A stretch of DNA of 64,000 nt from Aquisalinus luteolus (GTDB lineage: Bacteria; Pseudomonadota; Alphaproteobacteria; Caulobacterales; Parvularculaceae). Positions 43,663 to 52,959 of this stretch are shown in pieces (position 1 is the stretch's first letter; every line of letters starts with the position of its first letter). Under the pieces are notes generated by a model. It ran no database searches, was not told where the DNA came from, and saw only the letters and a program-made list of their open reading frames with translations. The translations under genes were made by a program, and so were the position numbers. The stretch spans positions 1,182,001 through 1,246,000 of the forward strand of contig NZ_VCJR02000001.1 of assembly GCF_009712425.2 (NCBI RefSeq), given 5' to 3'.

Positions 43663-44774
43663 CAGAAATAGCGCTCCAGAAAGCGTGTAACCTTGTCGGG
43701 CTCGACATCTTTGGCAATGAACGCATCGCCAAGGCGACGGGCGAGGATCAGTGTCAGCCTGCCATCCTCGACCTTCTTGTCCTGATACATGAGTTTGAGC
43801 AGTCCTTCCGGTCCAGCCTCTCGCACACCGGCGAGGGTGGTGATATCGGGCAGCATGCCGCAGGCGGTCAGGTGTGCTTCCAGTCTGCTGGCGTCCTGGC
43901 CGGGGCACAGGCCTTCCTCGGCCGAGAAACGAAACGCCATGGCCATGCCGATGGCAACGCCTTCGCCATGGAGAAGGGTGGACGAGTAACCGGTCGCCGC
44001 TTCCAGCGCATGGCCGAATGTGTGGCCCAGGTTCAGGAGCGCACGCACGCCACCTTCGGTCTCGTCTTCTTCGACGATACGCGCCTTGGCACTGACCGAA
44101 CGCGTCACCGCCTCGCGGCGCAAATCGTCGTCACCGGCGAGCAGGGCGGTGCCGTGCTCCTCCAGCCACTCGAAGAACTCGAAATCGCCGAGGGCGCCAT
44201 ATTTGACGATTTCGGCATAGCCTGCCTTCAACTCGCGCTCGGGCAGGGTATGCAACACATCGGTATCGGCCAGCACCAGCACCGGCTGGTGGAAGGCGCC
44301 GATGAGGTTCTTGCCGGCCTTTGCATTGATCGCCGTCTTTCCGCCTACGGATGAGTCGACCTGCGCCAGCAAGCTGGTCGGAATCTGGATGAAGCGGCAG
44401 CCACGGCGCAGGATCGAGGCGGCAAAGCCGGTGATGTCACCGATGACGCCGCCACCAAGCGCGATGATCGCGTCCTTGCGCTCGACGCCCAGCGCGAGCA
44501 GCTGCTCGGTCAGGCTTTCCAGCATCTCGAAGCGCTTGGTCGCTTCGCCGGCGGGCAGGGTGATCATCTCCGCCGCGATGCCGTCTTTCGCTAGGGCAGC
44601 CATCAGCGCCTGCCCATGCAGGGCGGCGACATGTTCATCGGTCACGATCACTGTCTTGCGGCGTTGCAATAGCGGCGCGATATGCTCGCCTGCATTGGCG
44701 ATCAGCCCTGTGCCGATAAGAATATCATAGGCGCGCCCGCCAAGGCCCACCCGTACTGTTCCTGCCTGTTGCAT
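43662..44774 (-). CDS. aroB: 3-dehydroquinate synthase
   Basis: A 370-residue NAD- and zinc-dependent enzyme converting DAHP to 3-dehydroquinate, the second step of the shikimate pathway. [47 protein letters not shown] is the NAD and substrate region, [12 protein letters not shown] carries a zinc glutamate, and [14 protein letters not shown] and [10 protein letters not shown] supply the zinc histidines. Start 44774 is 4 bases after the aroK stop. aroK-aroB-CNNM is a conserved alphaproteobacterial string and these three are tightly coupled. Confidence 0.97.
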   Translation of the reverse strand: MQQAGTVRVGLGGRAYDILIGTGLIANAGEHIAPLLQRRKTVIVTDEHVAALHGQALMAALAKDGIAAEMITLPAGEATKRFEMLESLTEQLLALGVERKDAIIALGGGVIGDITGFAASILRRGCRFIQIPTSLLAQVDSSVGGKTAINAKAGKNLIGAFHQPVLVLADTDVLHTLPERELKAGYAEIVKYGALGDFEFFEWLEEHGTALLAGDDDLRREAVTRSVSAKARIVEEDETEGGVRALLNLGHTFGHALEAATGYSSTLLHGEGVAIGMAMAFRFSAEEGLCPGQDASRLEAHLTACGMLPDITTLAGVREAGPEGLLKLMYQDKKVEDGRLTLILARRLGDAFIAKDVEPDKVTRFLERYF

Positions 44775-44778
44775 AGTA

Positions 44779-45351
44779 TCAATCCTGTTGGCCCAGTTTT
44801 GCCAGCTCGTCCAGTATTCTGTCAGCGGTGACCTTGTGCGGGCCGTCCTTGCTGACAATGGCAAGGTCGGCTTCAGCATAATAGGGTTCGCGTTCGGTCA
44901 GAAGGCGGGACAGCGTTTCGCGCGGATCGCCATCTCTCAGGAGAGGGCGGGTGTCACGCTTGCCGGTGCGCTTGAGGATCACATCGATATCGGCCTGCAG
45001 CCAGATTGAGATGGCCGTCTCCTTGACCAGCTGCCGCGTCTTCTCGTCAACGAACGCACCACCCCCGGTCGCCAGCACGTGGCGCGGGCCTTTCAAAAGG
45101 CGGCGGATCACCCGGCGCTCGCCCTGGCGGAAGGAGGCCTCGCCCAGTTCTGAGAAGATATCGCTGACCGACATGTTCGCGGCTTTTTCGATCTCGTGAT
45201 CGGCGTCAAAAAAGGGGACATCCAGCATCTCGGCGAGCTTGCGTCCGATAGTTGTCTTGCCAACGCCCATCATGCCCACGAGGACGATGGTTTTTTGCGG
45301 AATCTCTCCATATTTCGGTGCGTTAGCGGCAGAATCTGACATAACCGGCAT
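44779..45351 (-). CDS. aroK: Shikimate kinase
   Basis: A 190-residue P-loop kinase that phosphorylates shikimate with [26 protein letters not shown] is the Walker A region, [20 protein letters not shown] and [13 protein letters not shown] bind shikimate, LATGGGAFV is the Walker B-like GGG motif, and RPLLRDGDP is the lid. Start uncertain: ATG 45351 has GGAT upstream, ATG 45342 is three codons further in; the frame continues to 45438 without family likeness. It is divergent from the small membrane protein gene. Confidence 0.95.
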   Translation of the reverse strand: MPVMSDSAANAPKYGEIPQKTIVLVGMMGVGKTTIGRKLAEMLDVPFFDADHEIEKAANMSVSDIFSELGEASFRQGERRVIRRLLKGPRHVLATGGGAFVDEKTRQLVKETAISIWLQADIDVILKRTGKRDTRPLLRDGDPRETLSRLLTEREPYYAEADLAIVSKDGPHKVTADRILDELAKLGQQD

Positions 45352-45517
45352 GGCTTTATCCGAAACCGGCGCCCGTTGCCAGCCGTGATCGGGGCGCGAA
45401 GCCAAGTTTGCAGGATCATTGCGCCTTTTTCCTGTCACCTTGGCCTGTCACCCTCGTATGAAACAGGGCTAGGGTACCGACCTGTCAGGACGGCAATGGC
45501 GATCAGGAGATGAGACT

Positions 45518-45655
45518 TTGCGTTTCTTCATGTTTTTGTTTGTGCTGTTCATCATGACCTTGATAGTTCTGTATGTCATGGGCGCTAGCCGTACGCCCAA
45601 CACGAGAATGATTGAGCAGGAGATTGATCTCAATGCCCCGCAACCTGACCCGTAA
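45518..45655 (+). CDS. Tiny membrane protein overlapping the next gene
   Basis: A frame of 45 residues beginning at TTG 45518 (RFFMFLFVLFIMTLIVLYVMGASRT...) with AGGAG 10 bases upstream; ATG 45530 is a shorter alternative. One hydrophobic segment spans about residues 2-21; the tail TRMIEQEIDLNAPQPDP is polar. I recall small proteins ending with a similar T(R)xIEQE motif next to this locus in other alphaproteobacteria. Its 3' end overlaps the start of the next gene by 23 bases in another frame, a sign of coupled translation. Coding status is inferred from the site, the membrane segment and the conserved-looking tail. Confidence 0.5.
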   Translation: MRFFMFLFVLFIMTLIVLYVMGASRTPNTRMIEQEIDLNAPQPDP

Positions 45656-47360
45656 GGCGCTTCCGGCCTTCTTTCTTTCTGCCTTTGCAAGCGCTGCTGT
45701 CAGCGCTGCCGCAGCCCAGACCATCCAGGATATCGGGCCGGTGGCGGTCGAGACGGCCGAATTCGGCCAGAACACGTTCGATATCGGCTCTCTGACGCCG
45801 TCGACCGGGGCCCTGTCCTCAAGCCTTTGGCGGGGCACGCAAGCTGATGATGTCGCATTCCTGTTGCAGGCAGTGCCGACTGTTTACTCCAATCCGGCCG
45901 AACTGGACCTGCTGCGCCGTGTGCTCCTCTCCGCCGGTCCGGGACCCGAGGGGGCGACGACAGACCTGACGGTCATCAAGCTGCGCACACTCGCCGATGC
46001 CGGCTTCTATGAAGAGGCCGCCTCGCTGGCCGAGCTTTCCGGGGGCCTGTCGCGCCAGCCGAAACTGGCCCAGGCCGTCGCCTATGCCGACATGCTGAAT
46101 GGCGATCTCGCCACCGCCTGCCGCCGCGGCGCTAACCTGCAGACCGGTCGCAGTGAGCCGTTCTGGCTGAAGTTGCGCCTGCTTTGCTATGTCCAGAATG
46201 GCGAGACCGCCGCCGCAGACCTGTCGCTCGGTCTGTTGCGCGAGCAGGCAGCGCTCGATGGCAGCGAGGGTCAGCTGTTCACGGCGCTGATCACGGGCAG
46301 AACGCCGGACAGTTTCGCTGCACCGCAGACAGGTTTCGACTATGTCGCGGCCCGTCAGCTTGGCGCATCGTTCACGCCTGACCAGCTGGAAGGGGTGAGT
46401 GGCAATATCTTGCGCGCTGTCGCCAATGATCCGGCTGCCAGCCTCGACGCGCGCACCTATGCTATCCGCGAGGGGCTCTATTTGGGCATTCTGCGTCCGT
46501 CCGATGCCCGCAGCCTCGTCCAGTCGCTGCAATTGTCGCCGGAGCAGATCGCAACGGCCCGCGAAGCGCTTGAGACACGGCCTGAAGACCCGCTGACCCC
46601 GCTGCTCGTCTGGCGCGCCGCTGCGGAAATGACAGCGCCGGAATTCACCATAGATCGCACGGCGCTGATCGGCGATGCGCTGCAGTCAGCGCAAACGGCT
46701 GAAGAGTTTACCGTCCTCGCCAAGCTGTTCGCGCCGATGGCCGATGAGGTCGAGGTTGTGATCAACTATACGCCTTATGCCATGGAATACGCACTGACAG
46801 GCATCGTCGCCCGCAATGAAAGCCTGACGCGCAAATGGATCGGTGCCCTTACAACCGACCAGAGCAATCCCGATGGCGTTGATGAGGCCGGCATGCTGGC
46901 ATCGCTGCTCAACCTGCGTGACCCGTCCCTGGCGACACGCATTGCCGAGCAGAACGGCATCACTATCGAGCCGATGGAAACCGAGTGGTCGACGGACAGG
47001 GCGATTGCCGCCGAGCTGATCCCCGATCTCGTTCGCGTCAGCCTCAACAATGCTCGCGGCGAAGCGGAAGGCGCTGCCGCGCTGTCATGGCTCATCCTTG
47101 CACATACCAGCACGGGCAACGGGCCTCTGGGATCTATCCGGGAAACGCTCATGGTGGATGCTGAAGAAATCCTCAGCACGATAGATATCGAGGGCGAACT
47201 CGCTTTCGAGGCGAGCCTTGGTCAGGTGATCACAGCCATCGCCGATGCACGGCCGCTCGATGATTTTGGTCCGACTGTCGTCCCGGTGGAATCCAATGGC
47301 GCACCTGCGACCGGTCCCCAGTCGCGCATCACGCCGCGTGTCAAACCGGGCGATGAATAA
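45633..47360 (+). CDS. Secreted helical-repeat protein of unknown function
   Basis: A 575-residue protein with a Sec signal peptide (RKALPAFFLSAFASAAVSAAAAQ, cleavage near residue 29). The mature protein is predicted almost wholly helical, with repeated paired helices such as LTVIKLRTLADAGFYEEAASLAEL, QAVAYADMLNGDLATACRRGANL and LFTALITGRTPDSF, which resemble TPR/solenoid repeats. Two cysteines (ATACRRG, RLLCYVQ) are 30 residues apart. No enzyme motif is seen. It lies directly before the xer gene with an 8-base overlap; similar unknowns precede xerD in related bacteria, as I recall. AGGAG is upstream of ATG 45633. Confidence 0.75.
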   Translation: MPRNLTRKALPAFFLSAFASAAVSAAAAQTIQDIGPVAVETAEFGQNTFDIGSLTPSTGALSSSLWRGTQADDVAFLLQAVPTVYSNPAELDLLRRVLLSAGPGPEGATTDLTVIKLRTLADAGFYEEAASLAELSGGLSRQPKLAQAVAYADMLNGDLATACRRGANLQTGRSEPFWLKLRLLCYVQNGETAAADLSLGLLREQAALDGSEGQLFTALITGRTPDSFAAPQTGFDYVAARQLGASFTPDQLEGVSGNILRAVANDPAASLDARTYAIREGLYLGILRPSDARSLVQSLQLSPEQIATAREALETRPEDPLTPLLVWRAAAEMTAPEFTIDRTALIGDALQSAQTAEEFTVLAKLFAPMADEVEVVINYTPYAMEYALTGIVARNESLTRKWIGALTTDQSNPDGVDEAGMLASLLNLRDPSLATRIAEQNGITIEPMETEWSTDRAIAAELIPDLVRVSLNNARGEAEGAAALSWLILAHTSTGNGPLGSIRETLMVDAEEILSTIDIEGELAFEASLGQVITAIADARPLDDFGPTVVPVESNGAPATGPQSRITPRVKPGDE

Positions 47361-48333
47361 TACCTCCGATGCGGGCGATGGTGGAATCGGCACGGCCCGA
47401 AGCCTGGCCCACAAGGAAGCCTTTCTGGAAATGATGCTGGTCGAGCGTGGCGCCAGCCCTCGCACGATCCGCAATTACGGGCGCGACCTCGATCGCGTCG
47501 CAGCGTTTCTGAAACGGCGCAAGAAAACGCTCTCAACGGCGCATACGGACGATATTCGCTCCTATGTCGAGGGGCTGAAGGCCTCCGGCACCGCCGCGGC
47601 GACACAGGCGCTATGCGTTTCCGCCCTCAGGCAGTTCTATGCCTTCCTCTATGGCGAGAAGCTGCGTGCCGACAACCCGATGGAAACTGTCGACCGGCCA
47701 AAGACTGTCCGCCCCCTGCCGAAAGTGCTTAGCGGTGAGCAGGTCGACGCGCTGCTGCAGGCTGCCAGCGATGCGGTGGCAGCCGCTGAAGATGGTGTGG
47801 AACGGGCGAAAGCCCTGCGCCTCGTTGCCCTGCTTGAAATCCTCTACGCCACCGGCCTGCGGGTGTCGGAACTTGTCGGCCTACCGAAATCGGCGATCCG
47901 CGAGGGCCAGCCTTTTCTGTCTGTCATCGGCAAGGGCGACAAGGAGAGGCTGGTGCCGTTGTCCGACCCGGCCATGGCCGCTGCCCAGGCGTGGCTGCGT
48001 GAAGGCTGGCGTTTGACGCTGCCGGATGGGGAGGGGCCGTTCAAGCGTTGGCTGTTTCCTTCGCGCGGAAAGACCGGGCACCTGACAGCCGCCCGTTTCG
48101 CGCAACTGCTCAAGGACCTCGCCGTCGCCGCTGGCGTGCCGCCATCCGGTGTATCGCCTCACGTACTGCGTCATGCGTTTGCCACCCATCTGCTGGAAGG
48201 GGGCGCCGACCTCAGGGCTGTCCAGCAGATGCTGGGCCATGCCGATATCACGACGACGCAGATCTATACCCATGTGCAGCAGGAGCGCCTTAGAAAGCTG
48301 GTCCTGGAGAAGCACCCCCTGGCGAAAAAATGA
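47353..48333 (+). CDS. xerD: Tyrosine site-specific recombinase XerD/XerC
   Basis: A 326-residue tyrosine recombinase that resolves chromosome dimers at dif. The N-terminal SAM-like core-binding domain (MMLVERGASPRTIRNYGRDLDRVAAFL) and the catalytic domain are complete. Catalytic residues: Arg170 (ATGLRVSEL), Lys194 (GKGDKER), His270 and Arg273 (HVLRHAF), His296 (LGHADITTT) and nucleophile Tyr305 (QIYTHV). Position divergent from aroK is the classical place of xerD in alphaproteobacteria, which is why this symbol is preferred; XerC cannot be fully excluded from sequence alone. Confidence 0.93.
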   Translation: MNNTSDAGDGGIGTARSLAHKEAFLEMMLVERGASPRTIRNYGRDLDRVAAFLKRRKKTLSTAHTDDIRSYVEGLKASGTAAATQALCVSALRQFYAFLYGEKLRADNPMETVDRPKTVRPLPKVLSGEQVDALLQAASDAVAAAEDGVERAKALRLVALLEILYATGLRVSELVGLPKSAIREGQPFLSVIGKGDKERLVPLSDPAMAAAQAWLREGWRLTLPDGEGPFKRWLFPSRGKTGHLTAARFAQLLKDLAVAAGVPPSGVSPHVLRHAFATHLLEGGADLRAVQQMLGHADITTTQIYTHVQQERLRKLVLEKHPLAKK

Positions 48334-48440
48334 TCCGGACTGCTTCCGGTGTTCCGGACCAGCCATATTTCTGCCGTGGCAGCACAAGATGATAATGGCA
48401 TTGATCACCAAGCCGCCAACACAGGGATATTTCAGGAAAA

Positions 48441-49328
48441 ATGATGTCAGCACTCTTCTGGGCCGGCTTGATCGCCGCCATGGGCAATTCCGAACCAGCA
48501 ACTGTTGCGGTCGATGAGACTTCAGGACAGAGCTGGGTGCAGGCCTGCGAGGACTGGGACGAGTGGGACAAGCCCGGCCCGCCTTTCAGGGTCTTCGGCA
48601 ATACCTTTTACGTGGGAACTTGTGGTATCGGCGCAATCCTGATCGCTGGCGATGAAGGTCATGTGCTGATCGATGGCGGAACGGAAGCGGGGGCAGAACT
48701 GATCTCTGCGAATATTGAGGCGCTGGGCTTCGACATCTCAGACATCGAAATCCTGCTCTACAGCCATGAGCATTTCGACCATGTGGCGGGGATTGCTGCC
48801 CTGCAGGCAGGCAGCGGCGCTCGGCTGCTGGCGTCACCCGCCGCCGCAACGGTTTTTGAAACGGGGGAGGATGCGGCAACAGATCCCCAATATGGTATGC
48901 ATGAGCCGTTTCCCGCCGCCAGCGTCGATGGCATCGTAGAAGATGGCGACGTGATCGAGCTTGGAGGGATTGCCATCACCGCTGTCTCGACACCCGGCCA
49001 TACAGCAGGGGCGATGAGCTGGCAGTGGCAGAGCTGCGAGGGCGAGGCCTGCCAGACGATCGTCTACGCCGACAGCATGTCGCCGGTCAGTGCCGACGAC
49101 TACCGCTTTTCAGATCATCCGGCCTATCTGGCTGCCTATCGCGAGGCGATCGAGAAAGTCAGGGCGCTGGAGTGCACCTTGCTGCTGACGCCGCACCCGA
49201 CGGCCAGCAGCATGCGGGAGCGCTTACTGGCAGGGAACCTCGCCGATCCTGCCGCCTGCCGCGGCTATGCCGATGCCATAGAGCAGCGCCTGAACAGGCG
49301 CCTCACCGACGAACAAGGCGGAAACTGA
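48441..49328 (+). CDS. Subclass B3-like metallo-beta-lactamase
   Basis: A 295-residue metallo-hydrolase. All ligands of a B3 di-zinc site can be placed: H109-E-H111-F-D113-H114, His187 (STPGHTAG) and His252 (LLTPHPT). The N-terminal W..PGPPFRVFGNTFYVGTCGIGAILI and GHVLIDGG stretches are those of B3 enzymes (L1, GOB, AIM type) and not of glyoxalase II or RNase Z. The second residue of the HxHxDH motif is Glu. A short hydrophobic N-terminus (MMSALFWAGLIAAMG) is a possible but weak signal peptide. AGGAAAA precedes the ATG. Beta-lactam hydrolysis is likely but untested; quorum-lactone or other hydrolase activity is possible. Confidence 0.85.
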   Translation: MMSALFWAGLIAAMGNSEPATVAVDETSGQSWVQACEDWDEWDKPGPPFRVFGNTFYVGTCGIGAILIAGDEGHVLIDGGTEAGAELISANIEALGFDISDIEILLYSHEHFDHVAGIAALQAGSGARLLASPAAATVFETGEDAATDPQYGMHEPFPAASVDGIVEDGDVIELGGIAITAVSTPGHTAGAMSWQWQSCEGEACQTIVYADSMSPVSADDYRFSDHPAYLAAYREAIEKVRALECTLLLTPHPTASSMRERLLAGNLADPAACRGYADAIEQRLNRRLTDEQGGN

Positions 49329-49484
49329 TCGCCTCCGATCCGCCGAATGGCTTGATTTGTATTGATATTTCCTCCTGTGCCGGGCGGTCGAAACTTGGCA
49401 TTCCCGTCGCATTGGCTTACCTAAGTAGTGAACAGGCGGGCATCTTAGGCCCATCGTAACGAAACCCCTCTAAACCCCGCGGGT

Positions 49485-50462
49485 ATGAGTATGCGCACTT
49501 ATCTGGATTTTGAAAAACCGATCGCCGAACTGGAAAGCCGTATTGAAGACCTGCGCGGCATGGAGAAAAGCGCGGACGTCAATGTGAATGACGAGATCTC
49601 GCGGCTCGAGGTCAAGGCGCAGAAACTGCTTTCTGACACCTATTCCAACCTGACGCGGTGGCAGAAGACCTCCGTCGCTCGCCACGCCCAGCGCCCGCAT
49701 TTCTGCGACTATATCGAGGGGCTGACCGAGGATTTCACGCCGCTTGCCGGCGACCGGTCATTCGGTGAGGATGAGGCGATTGTCGGCGGCCCGGCCCGTT
49801 TTCGGGGGCGTTCCGTGATGTTTATCGGCCATGAGAAGGGGCGCGATACCGAGAGCCGGCTGAAGCACAACTTTGGCTCCGCACGCCCCGAAGGCTATCG
49901 CAAGGCGATCCGCCTGATGGAAATGGCAGAGCGCTTTCACATGCCGGTCGTCAGCCTTGTCGACACGGCGGGCGCCTATCCCGGCCTTGGCGCGGAAGAG
50001 CGCGGCCAGGCAGAGGCCATCGCTACCTGCACCGAGAAATGCCTTGGGCTTGGCTCGCCGTTGATTTCCGTCATTGTGGGCGAGGGCGGCTCCGGCGGGG
50101 CCGTGGCCATTGCCGCCGGCAACCGCGTCATGATGCTGGAACATTCGATCTATTCGGTGATTTCGCCGGAAGGCTGCGCCTCGATCCTTTGGCGCGATGC
50201 CCAGGCACGGGGCGACAACAAGGCGCCGGATGCCGCAGAAGCGATGAAAATCGCCGCCTCCGATTTGCTGGAACTCGGTGTTATCGACCAGATCATTTCC
50301 GAACCGCTGGGCGGTGCCCATCGTGATGTGAAGGCGACCATCGAGCGCCTCGGCGATGCGGTGGAGCATGCAATCCATGATCTGGAAGACCTGTCGCCGG
50401 AAGAGCTGCGCAAGCAGCGCCGTGAGAAATTCCTCAATATCGGTCGTGTCGGTCTCGCTTAG
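49485..50462 (+). CDS. accA: Acetyl-CoA carboxylase carboxyltransferase subunit alpha
   Basis: A 325-residue subunit that, with AccD, transfers CO2 from biotin to acetyl-CoA, the committed step of fatty-acid synthesis. [123 protein letters not shown] are characteristic. There is no strong ribosome-binding site before ATG 49485; ATG 49491 is an alternative. The next genes on the strand are the fab genes, although 275 bases separate them; that gap shows no gene. Confidence 0.96.
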   Translation: MSMRTYLDFEKPIAELESRIEDLRGMEKSADVNVNDEISRLEVKAQKLLSDTYSNLTRWQKTSVARHAQRPHFCDYIEGLTEDFTPLAGDRSFGEDEAIVGGPARFRGRSVMFIGHEKGRDTESRLKHNFGSARPEGYRKAIRLMEMAERFHMPVVSLVDTAGAYPGLGAEERGQAEAIATCTEKCLGLGSPLISVIVGEGGSGGAVAIAAGNRVMMLEHSIYSVISPEGCASILWRDAQARGDNKAPDAAEAMKIAASDLLELGVIDQIISEPLGGAHRDVKATIERLGDAVEHAIHDLEDLSPEELRKQRREKFLNIGRVGLA

Positions 50463-50737
50463 CCCCAACTAACAGGTTCAGGTTAGACAAGCCTGCCTTG
50501 TCGGGCGTTCTTCAGGTAATCTGTCAGGAAATTCTCCGCTGACGAGGCCTGATGGCCTTTTGAGCGCAGGTTTTCGTGCCGGTACCGATCACTGAAAAAC
50601 ACATTGAAACAGTCACTTGGCTTTCGCTGTTGCGGCGGTGCGCGCGCTTCGCATCATCATGTGATAAAGGCTGACATTGCCTCGGCGCTTGCACCTTCAG
50701 CCGGGCAGTCCTAAGACCCATGAGGAAGGAATCGATT

Positions 50738-51673
50738 ATGGCAAAGGCATTCATTTTCCCCGGACAGGGGTCCCAGTCGGTTGGTATGGGCAAGGATCTT
50801 GCTGACAGCTTTTCGGTCGCAAAGCATGTGTTCGAGGAAGTTGATGAGGCCCTTGGCCAGAAACTCTCCCGGATCATGTGGGAAGGTCCCGCCGACGAGT
50901 TGACGCTCACCGCCAATACCCAGCCCGCCCTGATGGCCCATTCCATTGCCGTGTTCCGGGTGCTGCAGAGCGAAGCGGACCTCGAGATCGAGGATGCCGC
51001 CTGCGTTGCCGGGCACTCCCTTGGTGAATATTCTGCCCTGTGCGCTGCTGACGCGCTCAGCCTTGCCGATACAGCGCGCCTCCTGCGAATCCGGGGCGAG
51101 GCGATGCAAGCTGCCGTACCGGTTGGCGAAGGCGCCATGGCCGCTGTCTTGGGCTTGAGCCTTGACGATGTAGAGGGCGTACTCGCCGGGCTGGCGTCAG
51201 ACGGTGTCTGCGAAATCGCCAACGACAACGCACCGGGCCAGGTCGTCATTTCCGGTCAAAAGCCTGCAGTCGAGGCCGCTGCCGACGCATTGAAGGCGAA
51301 AGGGGCCAAGCGCGTCCTGCCGCTACCTGTCTCCGCGCCATTTCATTCCACGTTGATGGCTCCCGCCGCCGAGCGTATGGCAGAGGCTCTCCAGAATGCT
51401 GACATCAAGGCGCCGGCCATCCCCGTCATCGCCAATGTCACGACCGAGCCGACTGTCGATGCGGACGCCATCCGCGAGCTACTGGTCAAACAGGTTACGG
51501 GCCGCGTACGCTGGACCGAGAGCGTTACCCGCATGCGCAGCGAGGGCGTCGACCAGTTTATCGAGATCGGCACTGGCAAGGTGCTGGCGGGTCTCGTCAA
51601 GCGAATCGCCAGCGACGCGGACGCTATTTCCATCGGCGGACCGGACGATATCGAGAAATACAAGTCACTTTAA
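50738..51673 (+). CDS. fabD: Malonyl-CoA:ACP transacylase
   Basis: A 311-residue enzyme that loads malonate on ACP. AFIFPGQGSQSVGMGKDLAD is the family start, the catalytic serine is Ser94 in AGHSLGEYSAL, with RGEAMQAAVP (Arg) and LPVSAPFHSTLM supplying the catalytic histidine. Start ATG 50738 follows AGGAAGGA; the preceding ATG at 50720 is less likely. First gene of the fabD-fabG-acpP-fabF cluster; the 275-base region before it is A+T-poor and probably holds the promoter, although no clear boxes can be named. Confidence 0.97.
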   Translation: MAKAFIFPGQGSQSVGMGKDLADSFSVAKHVFEEVDEALGQKLSRIMWEGPADELTLTANTQPALMAHSIAVFRVLQSEADLEIEDAACVAGHSLGEYSALCAADALSLADTARLLRIRGEAMQAAVPVGEGAMAAVLGLSLDDVEGVLAGLASDGVCEIANDNAPGQVVISGQKPAVEAAADALKAKGAKRVLPLPVSAPFHSTLMAPAAERMAEALQNADIKAPAIPVIANVTTEPTVDADAIRELLVKQVTGRVRWTESVTRMRSEGVDQFIEIGTGKVLAGLVKRIASDADAISIGGPDDIEKYKSL

Positions 51674-51695
51674 GAGCTTGAGGAAGGCGCTATAA

Positions 51696-52433
51696 ATGTT
51701 TGATCTGACTGGAAAAACAGCTCTGGTTACAGGTGCTACGGGAGGCATTGGTGGCTCCATTGCCAAGGCGCTTCACGCTCAAGGCGCGACCATCGCCATC
51801 TCCGGCACGCGAGCCGAAAAGCTTGAAGGACTGGAAAAGGAGCTTGGTGAGCGTGTGCATGTGCTGCCTTGCAACCTTTCTGACCTTGAAGCCGTCGATG
51901 CGTTGCCGGGACAGGCGAGCGAGGCGATGGGCTCGCTCGATATCATGGTGTCGAACGCTGGTGTCACCCGCGACCAGCTGTTCATGCGCATGAAGGAAGA
52001 GGAGTGGGACGATGTCCTGCGCATCAACCTGACGGCTTATCACCGCTTGGCCAAGGCCTGCCTGCGCGGTATGGCCAAGAAGCGATTCGGCCGAATCATC
52101 GGCATCACCTCGGTCGTTGGCGTCATGGGCAATGCCGGCCAGGCCAATTACGCTGCCTCCAAGGCGGGCATGATCGGCATGTCGAAATCGCTGGCACAGG
52201 AGATGGCGACCCGCGGGATCACCGTGAACTGCGTCGCCCCGGGCTTTATCGCCACCGCGATGACCGATGCGCTGAATGACCAGCAAAAAGAAGCCATTTA
52301 CGGCAAGATTCCAGCCGGCAAGATGGGCTCACCAGAGGATATTGCTTCCGCCGTCGTCTATCTGTCGTCGGAGGAAGCAGGCTACGTTACCGGCCAGACC
52401 ATTCACGTTAATGGCGGTATGGTAATGATCTAG
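51696..52433 (+). CDS. fabG: 3-oxoacyl-ACP reductase
   Basis: A 245-residue NADPH-dependent SDR reducing 3-oxoacyl-ACP. TALVTGATGGIGGSIAKAL binds the cofactor, SNAGVTRD follows, and the catalytic pair is Tyr152 and Lys156 in GQANYAASKAG, with ITVNCVAPGFIATAMTD and YVTGQTIHVNGGMVMI at the end. TGAGGAAGG lies upstream. The gene follows fabD by 22 bases in the usual order. Confidence 0.97.
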   Translation: MFDLTGKTALVTGATGGIGGSIAKALHAQGATIAISGTRAEKLEGLEKELGERVHVLPCNLSDLEAVDALPGQASEAMGSLDIMVSNAGVTRDQLFMRMKEEEWDDVLRINLTAYHRLAKACLRGMAKKRFGRIIGITSVVGVMGNAGQANYAASKAGMIGMSKSLAQEMATRGITVNCVAPGFIATAMTDALNDQQKEAIYGKIPAGKMGSPEDIASAVVYLSSEEAGYVTGQTIHVNGGMVMI

Positions 52434-52573
52434 TGCATTTTGTTTCGGTTGCTTTCGAAAACAATTTGCCCTATCGCGCAATTGTCGGTTACGAACTGCA
52501 GGAACAGTCCGGGCGTTAATAGAATAAACCGCTGGGTGTCCGGCAGTGTGATACTCAAAAGAAGGAGCAAAGA

Positions 52574-52810
52574 ATGTCCGATATCGCTGAACGCGTTAAG
52601 AAGATCACCGTTGAACACCTTGATGTCGACGCTGCAAAGGTCGAGCCCAAGGCGAGCTTCATCGACGATCTGGGCGCAGACAGCCTCGATATTGTCGAGC
52701 TGGTCATGGCGTTTGAAGAAGAATTCGATATTGAAATTCCGGACGATGCCGCCGAAACGATCCAGACCGTCGGCGACGCCATTGCTTATATTGAAAAGAA
52801 CAACGCTTAA
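52574..52810 (+). CDS. acpP: Acyl carrier protein
   Basis: A 78-residue acidic protein that carries growing acyl chains on a 4'-phosphopantetheine arm attached to Ser37 ([10 protein letters not shown]). Length, [10 protein letters not shown] and [23 protein letters not shown] are canonical. AGAAGGAGC lies upstream. The 140-base gap after fabG suggests a separate strong promoter, as is usual for acpP. A terminator-like hairpin follows. Confidence 0.98.
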   Translation: MSDIAERVKKITVEHLDVDAAKVEPKASFIDDLGADSLDIVELVMAFEEEFDIEIPDDAAETIQTVGDAIAYIEKNNA

Positions 52811-52836
52811 GGTCGCCACCGACCGATGAGAGTTCG

Positions 52837-52887
52837 AAAGCCATCATGACCTCCCGCCACAGGGACATTCATGGTGGCTTTTTCTTT
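52837..52887 (+). terminator. Terminator-like hairpin after acpP
   Basis: Twelve-base stem AAAGCCATCATG / CATGGTGGCTTT (one G-U pair) with a 21-base loop, followed by TTCTTT. Placed between acpP and fabF, it may end or attenuate transcription so that acpP is made in excess over fabF. Confidence 0.65.
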
Positions 52888-52959
52888 GCGGGCGCACCGG
52901 TTTAAGGTGACGCAGCCGCGCCGGTCCTGTTTATTGGCCGGAAACAAGCCGGAGGATTT

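Noticed and set aside
47353-48333. Tyrosine recombinase considered as a mobile-element integrase
   Set aside because: Length, Xer-type core-binding domain, and the aroK-divergent position fit the housekeeping Xer protein; no attachment site, tRNA or phage genes are nearby.
50463-50737. 275-base gap before fabD searched for a gene or promoter
   Set aside because: The best box pair, TTGCAC-17-TAAGAC (50689-50717), matches consensus poorly; open frames here are extensions of antisense shadows. No feature called.
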